A stretch of 36,849 bases of DNA from Gammaproteobacteria bacterium (GCA_014239255.1 JAAZZE010000019.1:1-36849), one strand, 5' to 3'; shown: positions 1-8,401, counted from the stretch's first letter. Notes: generated from the letters alone by a model not told the origin. Numbers and translations are program-made.

Positions 1-24
1 GAAGGGCCGGCTTTCCTTGCCCAT
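1..24 (-). CDS. Possible start of the next gene in the binding-protein operon (partial)
   Basis: Two bases after the stop of the binding-protein gene on the minus strand there is an ATG followed by eight open codons (MGKESRPF) up to the window edge. The tight spacing would suit translational coupling to a transporter permease or ATPase gene, which is what normally accompanies such a binding protein. There is no clear ribosome binding site, and eight codons cannot identify a family, so this is only a candidate start. Confidence 0.25.
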
Positions 25-26
25 GC

Positions 27-1193
27 CTAGGCGTTTTTGTATTCAGACCAGAAGTCGTTCCAGTCCTCAAGAGATTGCTGGACAGGCGTGTCTCGGAAAT
101 GGATACGCCCTTCTCGCAGGTCGTCTATGCAATTGGGCCCATCAAAGACCATTCGTTGGCGTTTAGCTTCAGCCGGATTAGCCTCGTTTATTGCTGTCCA
201 ACCAGATTTGTATGGCGACATTCCAGGATACGCGCCCATCTGAATCGAGCGGACCTGACCTTTAGGTGATGTGATGTAGCGGATAAATTCTTTGGCCAGG
301 TCTTGCTTGTTTGAACCCTTGCCGACTGAGTAAGACTCGGTCCACTGAATACCCCCTTGCTTGGGAATTACCGAGTCCACTGGCGAGCCATCTTTTCGCA
401 CGACGCCAGTAATCCAGTCACCAATTCCACACATCGCGTGAACTTGACCATTTTTCAAAGAGGCAAAAGTGCCACCATAGTCAAAGTAGCCGCCTACCTG
501 AGGTTTCAACGACAAAGTCGTTTCCTGGAGTTTGCTCCATTGTGCACTGTCGATATCGAAAGGCGTTGGGTCGTTGTTGCCGTCCCGCAGGCTGAGACAG
601 CCAAGATTAGGTAAATGCCAGTCGAAGTGCCCGACTTTCCCTTTAAGTTTGGGATCCCATAGGATGTTGTAGTCCATGGCTTCTTGGTGGCTGATGACTT
701 CGGTATTAAAAGATACCCCAAGGTAACCGAAGCGGACAATTACGGAATACAAACTGTCGCCACTCCAATGTGCAGCAAAATGAGAGTATTCATCGAAAAG
801 GTCGTCCATGTGATACTCATCGGGGTTCATGGGTTCGATGTACCCAGCGTCATTCAGCAATCGGACGAATTCTCCATCTGAGAGGATAAGATCATAGGTT
901 CCAGGTGGGGACTGGGAAATTAGCGCAAGCATATTGTCGCCACCGGCATAGTACTTGGCCTTAATCTTGACGTTATGCATGGCTTCAAATTCTTCGACCA
1001 TGTCGGGTTCGCCGTGACCGTACCAGGCTATCATATTCAGTTCTGTCGCAGCATTGGCCCGTGGGGGCACCAAAATAAGCGGCACGCTAAGCACGCTCGC
1101 CGCAGTAGCATAGCCTGCTCCTTGGATAACTTTCCGTCGACCTAGGTCCGGTTTGGCGTGCGACTTGGTAGTGTTCTTTGATTTCTTTTTCAT
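27..1193 (-). CDS. ABC transporter periplasmic substrate-binding protein, PotD/polyamine-type, Tat-exported
   Basis: 388-residue extracellular solute-binding protein of the spermidine/putrescine type (bacterial solute-binding family 1/8-like fold). It would capture a small cationic or amino-type solute in the periplasm and deliver it to an ABC permease. The N-terminus has a twin-arginine signal: lysine-rich n-region, GRRKVIQGAG, a hydrophobic stretch, then a cleavage-like PPRANAA. Mature-protein segments such as MIAWYGHGEPDMVEEFE and the closing EDWNDFWSEYKNA are typical of PotD-like proteins. The start at 1193 is chosen over an in-frame ATG at 1214 because a near-perfect AAAGGAGGT lies just before it. 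Its ligand is not readable from sequence. It is divergent from a gene pair ending in creatinase, so a guanidino compound such as creatine is a reasonable guess, but only a guess. No permease or ATPase is visible because the window ends here. Confidence 0.85.
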   Translation of the reverse strand: MKKKSKNTTKSHAKPDLGRRKVIQGAGYATAASVLSVPLILVPPRANAATELNMIAWYGHGEPDMVEEFEAMHNVKIKAKYYAGGDNMLALISQSPPGTYDLILSDGEFVRLLNDAGYIEPMNPDEYHMDDLFDEYSHFAAHWSGDSLYSVIVRFGYLGVSFNTEVISHQEAMDYNILWDPKLKGKVGHFDWHLPNLGCLSLRDGNNDPTPFDIDSAQWSKLQETTLSLKPQVGGYFDYGGTFASLKNGQVHAMCGIGDWITGVVRKDGSPVDSVIPKQGGIQWTESYSVGKGSNKQDLAKEFIRYITSPKGQVRSIQMGAYPGMSPYKSGWTAINEANPAEAKRQRMVFDGPNCIDDLREGRIHFRDTPVQQSLEDWNDFWSEYKNA

Positions 1194-1493
1194 GATTACC
1201 TCCTTTGGTTTCATTGAGATGCGGTTTCCCGACTTGGCTCGCGGGTGAAACCCGCTCTATAGGCTGACGACTTTAAAATATTGTGCAGCTGACTGAGGGC
1301 AAGCGAGGCAGGAATACTTGACAGAGTATTGCGGGCAAAAAGACCTATTTGAATTTGCCGCATCAGTCCAAGCTCTTTGTCATTATTAAGAACCCGCATC
1401 TTTGGGGAAACGGTTGGATATGTCAATGCACTAACGCCTATTATGCAATCAAGTATATTAATAGTACGTTAGAGGTATGAGGTTAATCAGAAG
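1194..1493. other. Divergent intergenic region with a 6-bp-arm inverted repeat
   Basis: This 300-base gap separates the divergent binding-protein gene and the TIM-barrel/PRTase gene, so it should hold both promoters. A perfect inverted repeat, GCGGGT-GAA-ACCCGC, lies at 1241-1255, about 48 bases upstream of the binding-protein start. It could be an operator or a hairpin in the 5' leader. An AT-rich stretch (1440-1475, including TATATTAATAG) precedes the rightward gene. I looked for guanidine riboswitch hallmarks (paired ACGR-loop hairpins) because of the creatinase and saw none. A 71-codon frame crosses the gap but does not look like protein. Confidence 0.4.
1198..1206 (-). promoter_or_regulatory. 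Strong Shine-Dalgarno that fixes the binding-protein start
   Basis: On the minus strand AAAGGAGGT is followed by four bases and then ATGAAAAAG. It lies inside the longer reading frame beginning at 1214, so it argues that translation starts at 1193. Confidence 0.75.
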
Positions 1494-2861
1494 ATGAATC
1501 GGACAGAATTTCGAAAGAATTTCAAGACTTTAGGCCCTGTTATCTTGCCAGTAATTCATGTCGTAGATGAAGGCCAAGCCACGCGGAATATTCAAATAGC
1601 CCTAAACTGTGGAGCCCCTGGGGTATTTCTGATTAACCACGATTTTGAAATAGACCAGTTTTTACCGATCATAAGGGCCTGCCGAGCAAGCTTCCCGAGT
1701 TTATGGATGGGGGTCAACTTCCTAGGCGTTACCGGACTCAATGCATTTGGAGTGCTCGGGAGATTAGCGACCGAGGGAACACTAGTCGACGCCTATTGGG
1801 CAGATGATGCCTGTATAAACGAACACCTTACGAGCCAGCAGGACGCAAAGGCTATCTCCCAGGCACGCTTAGAATCTGGCTGGGATGGGATGTATTTTGG
1901 CGGAACCGCTTTTAAGAAACAAAGGCCTGTAGATCCCCAGCACTGGCAAAAATCCGCCCGAATAGCAGTCGGGTATATGGATGTGGTGACAACCTCGGGA
2001 GTTGCTACAGGCCAACCGGCCCAAAAAAATAAAATTAGTGACTTCAGGCTGGGCTCGGCGTTTTCGCCCCTAGCCGTAGCGTCAGGTGTGACCCCCGACA
2101 ATTTCATCGACTACGCAAATGTAGTCGACGCCGTGCTGGTTGCAACAGGTATCAATTATCCTGGGGATTTTTACAACATTGACCCCAAACGATTGACCAA
2201 ATTGGTTAAACACTCGCGGATGACGGCGGGCGAGGGTTTCGAGAGCCAGGAAACGGATGGCGGCCCGGCCTCGCCCTGGTATTTGCGTAATATGGCGCCG
2301 AATATCAAAGATCCTACGTTGGCCTGGCTGGACCCGTCATCAGCTTATGTTAATGCCAAGGCGTTTCACTCCATGCTCGATACACTTTGCCGGCCATTTG
2401 AGTCAAGCCGGGTTGACGTAGTCGCAGGGATCGATGCGGCGGGTTATGTGCTTGGCGCTGCAATGGCGGATCGACTAGGAGCGGGATTTCTCACCATCCG
2501 TAAGGCTGGAAAACTACCGGTGCCAACTGACGAGGTCGATTTTGTTAACTACACCGGTCGTGCGCAACAAATGGAGATGCGAAAACCAGCCTTTAAAGAA
2601 GGTGCGCATGTGTTACTGGTTGACCAATGGGTGGAGACCGGTGGAACCATGGGTGCAGGTATTGAGCTGATTGAAAAACAAGGTGGCAAGATCGAAGGGA
2701 TCGCCTCGATTTGTATAGAGGAAAGCCCCGCGGGACAGGCGCTACGAGAACGCTATCTCTGCGCGACCTGTGTGCAGCCCGGGTCAGCGTACCAGGTTCA
2801 GTGCAACAACAAAAAGATGGAGTTTTTTGATAACTTCGACTGGGAAAGTATCTTGCCATGA
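1494..2861 (+). CDS. Two-domain protein: BtpA-like TIM barrel fused to an APRT-like phosphoribosyltransferase
   Basis: 455 residues in two parts. Residues about 1-260 read as a (beta/alpha)8 barrel of the BtpA/SgcQ kind: PVIHVVDEGQATRNI near the start, repeated beta-strand/glycine motifs, DVVTTSGVATGQPA, and the late-barrel phrase ASGVTPDNFIDYANVVDAVLVATG. Residues about 280-445 are a type I phosphoribosyltransferase. DVVAGIDAAGYVLGAAMADRLG resembles the adenine phosphoribosyltransferase core, and residues 373-385 (VLLVDQWVETGGT) are the PRPP-binding loop. Two consecutive acidic residues are usual there; here the second position is Gln378. The function is unknown: the barrel suggests a small phosphorylated or heterocyclic substrate and the C-terminal domain suggests transfer from or to PRPP. 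Its stop overlaps the creatinase start by four bases (ATGA), so the two are translationally coupled. The ATG at 1494 has only a weak GAGG 11-12 bases upstream. Confidence 0.75.
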   Translation: MNRTEFRKNFKTLGPVILPVIHVVDEGQATRNIQIALNCGAPGVFLINHDFEIDQFLPIIRACRASFPSLWMGVNFLGVTGLNAFGVLGRLATEGTLVDAYWADDACINEHLTSQQDAKAISQARLESGWDGMYFGGTAFKKQRPVDPQHWQKSARIAVGYMDVVTTSGVATGQPAQKNKISDFRLGSAFSPLAVASGVTPDNFIDYANVVDAVLVATGINYPGDFYNIDPKRLTKLVKHSRMTAGEGFESQETDGGPASPWYLRNMAPNIKDPTLAWLDPSSAYVNAKAFHSMLDTLCRPFESSRVDVVAGIDAAGYVLGAAMADRLGAGFLTIRKAGKLPVPTDEVDFVNYTGRAQQMEMRKPAFKEGAHVLLVDQWVETGGTMGAGIELIEKQGGKIEGIASICIEESPAGQALRERYLCATCVQPGSAYQVQCNNKKMEFFDNFDWESILP

Positions 2862-4084
2862 CAGGTCAAGCAAGCGAAAGACCGCACACGCTCACATTGG
2901 AAAATGGTCTGCCGCCAAAACCCACTTTCAGCGACGATGAAATGACTCGCCGTTGCACCGCGTTGCGGGCAGAGATGGCGGCTCTGGATATTGAGGCCAC
3001 TGTTTTAACGTCGATGCACTGCGTTAATTATTTCGCAGATTTTGTGTACACCGCCTTTGGACGAAATTATGGGTGCGTCATAACCCAGGAACGCTTAAGC
3101 ACGATCAGTGCCAACATCGACGGCGGCCAACCCTGGCGCCAGACTTTTGGACACGACAATCTGGTATATACCGACTGGCACAAGGATAATTTTTTCGTCG
3201 CGGTGAAACAACTGGTCGGATCTGCAAAACGCGTCGGAATCGAATCGGATCACCTGACCTTACAGAACCATGTAAAGCTTCAGCAAGCGCTGCCAGGCGT
3301 CGAGCTTGTAGACCTTTCCGGCAAAGCGATGCAGTTGCGGATGCGTAAATCAGTAGAGGAACTGGCATTGATCCGAGAGGGTGCGCGTATCTGTGATCTG
3401 GGGGGCACGGCTGTGGTCGATGCTCTGGCCGTGGATGTACCAGAGTTTGAGATAGCCATGCAGTCCAATCGCGCCATGATTCGGGAGATTGCCAAAAGTT
3501 TTCCGCATACCGAAATCATGGATACCTGGACCTGGGTGCAGTCGGGCGTTAATACCGATGGCGCCCACAATCCGTTGACTACACGCCGAGTGCAAAAGGG
3601 TGACATCCTCAGCCTTAATACTTTTGCCATGATTTCGGGCTACTATCAGGCGCTGGAGCGGACTCTCTTTCTTGGGTCTTGTGACCCTCGCTCATTGGCA
3701 TTATGGGAGATTAACTGCGAGGTGCATCAACGCGGCTTAGAACTGATCGCACCCGGTGTTCGATGTTGCGATATTGCCGAGAAATTAAACGCGGTATACG
3801 AGAAAAACGATCTTTTGGAGTATCGTACTTTTGGCTATGGACACTCGTTTGGAACGCTCTCTCATTATTACGGCCGCGAGGCTGGCCTGGAACTTCGCGA
3901 GGATGTAGACACTGTGCTTGAGCCAGGAATGGTTGTCTCTATGGAACCGATGATCATGATACCTGAGGGTAACGCCGGCGCCGGCGGATATCGCGAGCAT
4001 GACATTTTAATTATCGGGGAAAAAGGCGCTGAAAATATTACCGGGTTCCCTTTTGGGCCGGAACACAACATTATCTCCTGCTAG
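2858..4084 (+). CDS. Creatinase (creatine amidinohydrolase), M24 pita-bread fold
   Basis: 408 residues, cytoplasmic. Creatinase hydrolyses creatine to sarcosine and urea (EC 3.5.3.3). From memory of the Pseudomonas putida enzyme, the match is continuous: ISANIDGGQPWRQT, YTDWHKDN, MDTWTWVQSGVNTDGAHNP, and a long near-identical block from YRTFGYGHSFGTLSHYYGRE to the C-terminus. Catalytic His232 of that enzyme corresponds to His237 here, with a constant offset of five. Tyr258 and Glu262 correspond to Tyr263 and Glu267 (GYYQALERTLF), and the glutamate in VVSMEPM is present. The metal ligands of true M24 aminopeptidases are not conserved, as expected for creatinase. It overlaps the upstream PRTase-fusion gene by four bases. 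No creatininase, sarcosine oxidase or urease gene is in view. The DoeA-type ectoine hydrolases are relatives, but the similarity here is specifically to creatinase. Confidence 0.9.
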   Translation: MTGQASERPHTLTLENGLPPKPTFSDDEMTRRCTALRAEMAALDIEATVLTSMHCVNYFADFVYTAFGRNYGCVITQERLSTISANIDGGQPWRQTFGHDNLVYTDWHKDNFFVAVKQLVGSAKRVGIESDHLTLQNHVKLQQALPGVELVDLSGKAMQLRMRKSVEELALIREGARICDLGGTAVVDALAVDVPEFEIAMQSNRAMIREIAKSFPHTEIMDTWTWVQSGVNTDGAHNPLTTRRVQKGDILSLNTFAMISGYYQALERTLFLGSCDPRSLALWEINCEVHQRGLELIAPGVRCCDIAEKLNAVYEKNDLLEYRTFGYGHSFGTLSHYYGREAGLELREDVDTVLEPGMVVSMEPMIMIPEGNAGAGGYREHDILIIGEKGAENITGFPFGPEHNIISC

Positions 4085-4126
4085 GCCGCTGCCTAGATCC
4101 AGCATACGCTTAGCGTGTCACAAGAC

Positions 4127-5341
4127 TCAGGGAATTCGTTTATTAACCACCACGGCAAGTTCTTGAGTCTGAGCTGGATCAAATGGGTTGGTCATCCCGA
4201 GTAGATCACCTGAGGATTTCATTGCATTGCCGGAGCGTGAGATATGGGCGCCCACTACAAGTTGCCGGTGGTCCAAAAGTGAGCCTGCGGTCATCACGGT
4301 TGCCCGGTCATCAAGGATGATTTGTCTTGGCAAGGGCAGTGCAGGTAATTTTCGGGCAGCCACAGGCATGGGTGGGCCGTCTGGTACTCGTGCGTAGAGG
4401 AACAGCGTATCTTCAGAGGTGACACTGCCGAGCAGATCAGGGGTTATCGATACTGCGATCCGCAGCGGCTCCGCCATCTGGGCCTGATTTTTCTGCAATT
4501 CGGTACTGGCACGACCTATCATTACTCGTACCTCACTTAGTAATTCGGGTTGATCAACCACCAGGGGTTCCAGGCGCCGCCAGAAGTCCAGGGCCTGAAT
4601 AGGCTCGCCGCGCTCCTCAGCTGCAATCCCGGCTAGCCACAGGCCCTGGATCTGCTCTGGGTCGAGCGCGAGCGCCTCGGTGATCAATTGGGTGGCCTGA
4701 CCGGCCAACGATCCGTTATTGGACATGGCAAGTGCATCCGCGAGGCGAACCAGGAACTCCGGGCTCCTAGGTTCCAGTTGCACCAGGCGTTCGTAAGCTG
4801 TTACCGCTTCAGGGTAACGGCCAGTACTCATTAGTGCGTTGGCGAGCAGGGTCCAGCCACGCACATCGTCAGGCTGCTCTAACAGGCGTTCGCGAAGCTT
4901 GGAGAGCATCGCATCGACATCAGGCGCCGAGGGTTGGGCCGACGTTAATTGCTGTGCCATTAAACCCGGACTGGGGTCGAGGGCACCCGGATGACCTAAA
5001 AACAGGTAAAGCCCCAAGGCCGCTAATGGGATGAGGACCGCAAGCAGCGTTGCGGTAACCGGTGCGGGTGTTCTGATTAGGGCGGATGCTGGATCTTGGT
5101 CCTGGTCAAGATCGCCCAGTAGGTTGATTTCGAGTTCGGCTCGGGCCTGATCATAGTCAGCCTCACTGAGAACGTCTTCTTGAAGCTCGCGGCGTAGTTC
5201 ACGCTCGCGTTCACGTGCAATCCCTATATTGATCGAAGAGCGCGAATGTGAAGGCTCGGGTGGACGGCGCAACAGGGCCGGCGCCAGCAATGCGATTGCC
5301 AAAGCGATTAAAGTTGAGGCCACTAGCCAGGGAATGATCAA
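4127..5341 (-). CDS. ccmI: Cytochrome c biogenesis protein CcmI (TPR apocytochrome chaperone)
   Basis: 404 residues. CcmI holds the C-terminus of apocytochrome c in the periplasm and hands it to the CcmF/H heme ligation complex. The N-terminus is a membrane helix (MIIPWLVASTLIALAIALLAP). Then comes a cytosolic loop with the typical ELRRELQEDVLSEADYDQARAE, a second membrane helix (TLLAVLIPLAALGLYLFLG) and TPR repeats: DDVRGWTLLANALMSTGRYPEAVTAYERLVQ and the following helix pairs. The C-terminal third is the beta-rich periplasmic domain of full-length CcmI (PVAARKLPALPLPRQIILDD). It is the last gene of the ccm operon and overlaps ccmH by four bases (ATGA). Confidence 0.9.
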   Translation of the reverse strand: MIIPWLVASTLIALAIALLAPALLRRPPEPSHSRSSINIGIARERERELRRELQEDVLSEADYDQARAELEINLLGDLDQDQDPASALIRTPAPVTATLLAVLIPLAALGLYLFLGHPGALDPSPGLMAQQLTSAQPSAPDVDAMLSKLRERLLEQPDDVRGWTLLANALMSTGRYPEAVTAYERLVQLEPRSPEFLVRLADALAMSNNGSLAGQATQLITEALALDPEQIQGLWLAGIAAEERGEPIQALDFWRRLEPLVVDQPELLSEVRVMIGRASTELQKNQAQMAEPLRIAVSITPDLLGSVTSEDTLFLYARVPDGPPMPVAARKLPALPLPRQIILDDRATVMTAGSLLDHRQLVVGAHISRSGNAMKSSGDLLGMTNPFDPAQTQELAVVVNKRIP

Positions 5342-5811
5342 ACGTGACGCCCTGGATCGAGCAGTTTCGCAGCACGGGACTGTTGCTCACGGTTCAGCGG
5401 CTCAGCAACGATCCTGCGCCTTCTTAAGGTATAAAAAAAGACAGTTAGAGCGATCAGAAGAAAGATGAGTGGTGCTCCCCAAAGCAGGATGGTGCGTCCT
5501 CGTAAGGGCGGACGGTAAAGAACAAAGTCACCGTATCGAGTCACCATAAAATCGACTATCTCGGTGTCGCTGGCGCCCGAGCGAATCATTTGGTACGTTT
5601 TTGCACGAAGGTCTTTCGCAAGATCCGCGTTTGAATCTGCCAAGTTTTGATTCTGGCAGACCAGGCACCGTAACTGGCCTATCATCTTTTGATATCGGCT
5701 TTCCTCGCCAGCAGTTTCAAATTCAAGGCTTTCTATCGCTGCAAGACTGGGCAGGCTGAGCCCAAAGAGTACGACTGTAGCGAGCGAAACGATGGCGTGC
5801 GCAGGGGACAT
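5338..5811 (-). CDS. ccmH: Cytochrome c maturation thiol oxidoreductase CcmH
   Basis: 157 residues from the chosen ATG at 5811; a longer frame to 5853 would overlap ccmF by 35 bases and add an uncharacteristic leader. There is a signal peptide (MSPAHAIVSLATVVLFGLSLPSLAA), then the LRCLVCQNQNLADSNADLA motif whose LRCxxC cysteines reduce apocytochrome c before heme attachment, then one C-terminal membrane helix (TILLWGAPLIFLLIALTVFFY). This is the short CcmH form, with CcmI encoded separately downstream. Its start lies seven bases after the ccmF stop, leaving no room for the ccmG/dsbE gene that usually sits between them. Confidence 0.92.
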   Translation of the reverse strand: MSPAHAIVSLATVVLFGLSLPSLAAIESLEFETAGEESRYQKMIGQLRCLVCQNQNLADSNADLAKDLRAKTYQMIRSGASDTEIVDFMVTRYGDFVLYRPPLRGRTILLWGAPLIFLLIALTVFFYTLRRRRIVAEPLNREQQSRAAKLLDPGRHV

Positions 5812-5818
5812 AGTTAAA

Positions 5819-7795
5819 TCAGGCGCTCGGTTGCGGCTGATCTGCCGGTCCAAGCGAAAGTTTGCGCGAGGCTAATGTTCGGTAACGCCGATCAGTGGCC
5901 GACAGGCCGCCGCCGATCACCATGATCAAGGGCCCAAGCCAAATCCAGCGCACGAACGGCTTGTAGTACAAACGCACTGCCCAGCTATTACCATCGTCCA
6001 ATGGTTCACCCAATGCGACGTACAGGTCACGGGTAAAGCCGGCATCGATAGCGGCTTCGGTCATAGGCATCTGCTGCACAAGATAGACCCGTTTTTCAGG
6101 GCGCAGAACCGCTGTGATTGCGCCGTCTTTGAGCACAGTGACCGTGCCGGTCTGAGATAGATAGTTCGGCCCTGGAATTTCTTCGACACCATCAAACCTA
6201 AAGGAATATTGATCGATCGGGTACGCATCGCCTTGGGCCATTCGTATATCTTTTTCAACCGAATATGCCGAACTAAACGAAATACCAATGACGAAGACGC
6301 CCAGTCCGAGGTGGGCCGTTGTCATACCCCAGAGCGAGCGCGGGGTCTGAGATAAAGATAACCAGCGCCGACCGGGTTTTGTCCGTAACCACAGACCGTA
6401 CAACGCGGCCAGAATAGTCCAGATTCCCAGTACGCCCCCCACGGCAGCACCCATAGCATAGTGACTCATCGTGATTGGCCATGCCAATCCCAAGACGACG
6501 GCAACGCCGAACATGGGCCCGAGTGCGTGCAGTAGTCGGGTCAGGTTATCCCGTTTCCAGCGAGAGAGCGCACCGAAACCGACCAGCAGCGCGAGTGGTG
6601 CCGCCAGCGGAACAAAAACCGAATTGAAGTAAGGGGGGCCAACAGATATCTTTCCCAGACCGAGTGCATCAATTACCAGAGGGTAGAGTGTGCCCAGAAG
6701 AATTGTCGCTGCCGCTACCACCAACAGAACATTATTTAATAACAGACCGGCTTCACGTGATACGGTCTGAAAGCCGCCGATGCTTCGGATCGTCGGCGCC
6801 CGCCAGGCATAAAGCGCCAGTGAACCACCAATAACCAGCCCTAGGAAAATCAGAATAAAAAGACCGCGCGCGGGGTCAGTGGCGAAGGCGTGCACCGAGG
6901 TTAGGACTCCGGAACGCACCAGGAAGGTACCCAGCAAAGACAAAGAAAAGCTGAACACGGCGAGCAGTACCGTCCAGGCCTTGAAGACGCCACGTTTCTC
7001 GGTTGCTGCCAGTGAGTGGATTAACGCTGTGCCAACCAACCAGGGCATAAATGACGCATTTTCGACCGGATCCCAAAACCACCACCCACCCCAGCCTAGT
7101 TCGTAGTAGGCCCACCAGCTGCCAAGAGCAATTCCCGCCGTCAGAAAGCCCCAAGCTGCGAGTGTCCAAGGTCGAGACCAGCGAGCCCAGGCCGAGTCGA
7201 GTCGGCCGCCAAGCAGTGCAGCAATGGCAAACGCAAAAGCCACAGAAAATCCAACGTAACCCAGATACAACATAGGTGGATGAATGGCGAGACCCGGATC
7301 CTGGAGTAGTGGGTTCAGGTCGCGCCCGTCTGGGGCTGGGGGAAATTGTCGCTCGAACGGATTAGAAGTCAGGAGTATAAAAAGAAGAAAGCCAACACTG
7401 ATTAGGCCCATCACCCCGAGCACTCGAGCTACCATGGTGTCGGGAATGCTGCGGCTGAACCATGCTACTGCCCCGGACCATAGTCCCAGTATCAGCGCCC
7501 ATAACAGCAACGACCCTTCGTGTGCGCCCCAGACTCCGGAGATCAGGTAGATCAGAGGCAGTTTGGAGTTGGAGTTATTAGCAACGTAGGCAACACTGAA
7601 GTCATGGGTAATGAATGAAGCGGTAAGGCACGCATAAGCCAACAATATAAACAACAGCTGAGCCGTAGCTGCTGGCCGAGCCAGGGCGATCCAGGCCGGT
7701 AGGCCTCTACTGGCACCAATCATAGGTAGCACGCTTTGTATCAGCGCAACCAACAGAGCCAGTATCAGTGCAAACACCCCGATTTCTGGTATCAC
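5819..7795 (-). CDS. ccmF: Cytochrome c heme lyase subunit CcmF
   Basis: 658 residues, polytopic inner-membrane protein of the heme-handling family, full length. It takes heme from holo-CcmE and, with CcmH/I, attaches it to the CXXCH site of apocytochrome c. The tryptophan-rich WWD motif reads GWGGWWFWDPVENASFMPWL, followed by ALIHSL. Conserved heme-ligand histidine contexts (HEGSLLLWALILG, AIHPPMLYLGYVGF) are present, and the C-terminal segment carries a periplasmic domain (KDIRMAQGDAYPIDQY) and a final helix. It overlaps ccmE by four bases. Confidence 0.96.
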   Translation of the reverse strand: MIPEIGVFALILALLVALIQSVLPMIGASRGLPAWIALARPAATAQLLFILLAYACLTASFITHDFSVAYVANNSNSKLPLIYLISGVWGAHEGSLLLWALILGLWSGAVAWFSRSIPDTMVARVLGVMGLISVGFLLFILLTSNPFERQFPPAPDGRDLNPLLQDPGLAIHPPMLYLGYVGFSVAFAFAIAALLGGRLDSAWARWSRPWTLAAWGFLTAGIALGSWWAYYELGWGGWWFWDPVENASFMPWLVGTALIHSLAATEKRGVFKAWTVLLAVFSFSLSLLGTFLVRSGVLTSVHAFATDPARGLFILIFLGLVIGGSLALYAWRAPTIRSIGGFQTVSREAGLLLNNVLLVVAAATILLGTLYPLVIDALGLGKISVGPPYFNSVFVPLAAPLALLVGFGALSRWKRDNLTRLLHALGPMFGVAVVLGLAWPITMSHYAMGAAVGGVLGIWTILAALYGLWLRTKPGRRWLSLSQTPRSLWGMTTAHLGLGVFVIGISFSSAYSVEKDIRMAQGDAYPIDQYSFRFDGVEEIPGPNYLSQTGTVTVLKDGAITAVLRPEKRVYLVQQMPMTEAAIDAGFTRDLYVALGEPLDDGNSWAVRLYYKPFVRWIWLGPLIMVIGGGLSATDRRYRTLASRKLSLGPADQPQPSA

Positions 7796-8232
7796 TTTAG
7801 CCCCATTGCATGCGCTTTTTTAAGAGCCTCATCTACTTCGGGAGGCATATAGTTCTCATCATGTTTGGCCAGAACCTGACTGGCCACAAAGGTGCCATCT
7901 TTGCCTAGCGATCCCTGCGTGACTATTCCCTGGCCTTCGCTAAAAAGATCCGGGAGAATACCGGTGTAGGCAACCGTGACCGTGTGCGCGGTGTCGGTCA
8001 GATCAAAGCGTATAGACAGATCTTCAGTAGCACGTTGGACGCTTCCAGCGACCACCATACCGCCAAGACGAAAGGGCGTATTTCGAGGCGCTTCCCCTGC
8101 GGCCACCTGGGTTGGACTGAAGAAAAGATTGATGTTTTCGCGAAGAGCCAGCAGGGCTAATGTGGCAGCGACAATCACGCCAGCAAGAAGCAAGCTAACC
8201 AGAACGACGCGCTGGCGACGTCTTGCCCTCAT
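7792..8232 (-). CDS. ccmE: Heme chaperone CcmE
   Basis: 146 residues. CcmE binds heme covalently in the periplasm and carries it from CcmC to CcmF. The N-terminus is arginine-rich, followed by one membrane anchor (VVLVSLLLAGVIVAATLALLAL). An OB-fold beta-barrel domain follows (RLGGMVVAGSVQR, ITVAYTG-like strands). The heme-binding motif is LAKHDENYMPPEV, with the covalent ligand at His124; the tyrosine of HxxxY is also present. Its start overlaps the ccmD stop (ATGA) and its stop overlaps the ccmF start, so translation is coupled along the operon. Confidence 0.96.
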   Translation of the reverse strand: MRARRRQRVVLVSLLLAGVIVAATLALLALRENINLFFSPTQVAAGEAPRNTPFRLGGMVVAGSVQRATEDLSIRFDLTDTAHTVTVAYTGILPDLFSEGQGIVTQGSLGKDGTFVASQVLAKHDENYMPPEVDEALKKAHAMGLK

Positions 8233-8399
8233 GTGATCTGACCCTGGTCGTGCTGTATTGCCATCAGCTCAAGCTCGCGAGTCAGTTGTCGGTGGCGTCT
8301 AAGTGGTAGCACCACACCAAGACTGAGCACTAAAACCGTCGCTCCGTAGGCCGGCCAAACGAACAGCGCGTACCCACCCATAGCAAGGAACTCGAGCAT
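8229..8399 (-). CDS. ccmD: Small membrane protein CcmD
   Basis: 56 residues in the gap between ccmC and ccmE. The frame begins MLEFLAMGGYALFVWPAYGA, continues through one hydrophobic helix (TVLVLSLGVVLPL) and ends in a basic, charged cytosolic tail (RRHRQLTRELELMAIQHDQG). MGGYAxFVWPAY followed by a single helix is the signature of CcmD, which stabilises CcmC and CcmE and helps release holo-CcmE from the CcmABC complex. It starts two bases after the ccmC stop and overlaps ccmE by four bases. Confidence 0.93.
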   Translation of the reverse strand: MLEFLAMGGYALFVWPAYGATVLVLSLGVVLPLRRHRQLTRELELMAIQHDQGQIT

Positions 8400-8401
8400 A
8401 T

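Noticed and set aside
506-739. 77-codon minus-strand frame inside the binding-protein gene
   Set aside because: It lies on the same DNA as a well-supported gene in another frame and has no recognisable sequence.
1211-1426. 71-codon minus-strand frame in the divergent region
   Set aside because: No ribosome site, no family resemblance, and it crosses the region that must hold two promoters.
1194-1493. Guanidine riboswitch upstream of the creatinase locus
   Set aside because: I looked for paired ACGR-loop hairpins and ykkC-like conserved blocks and found none.
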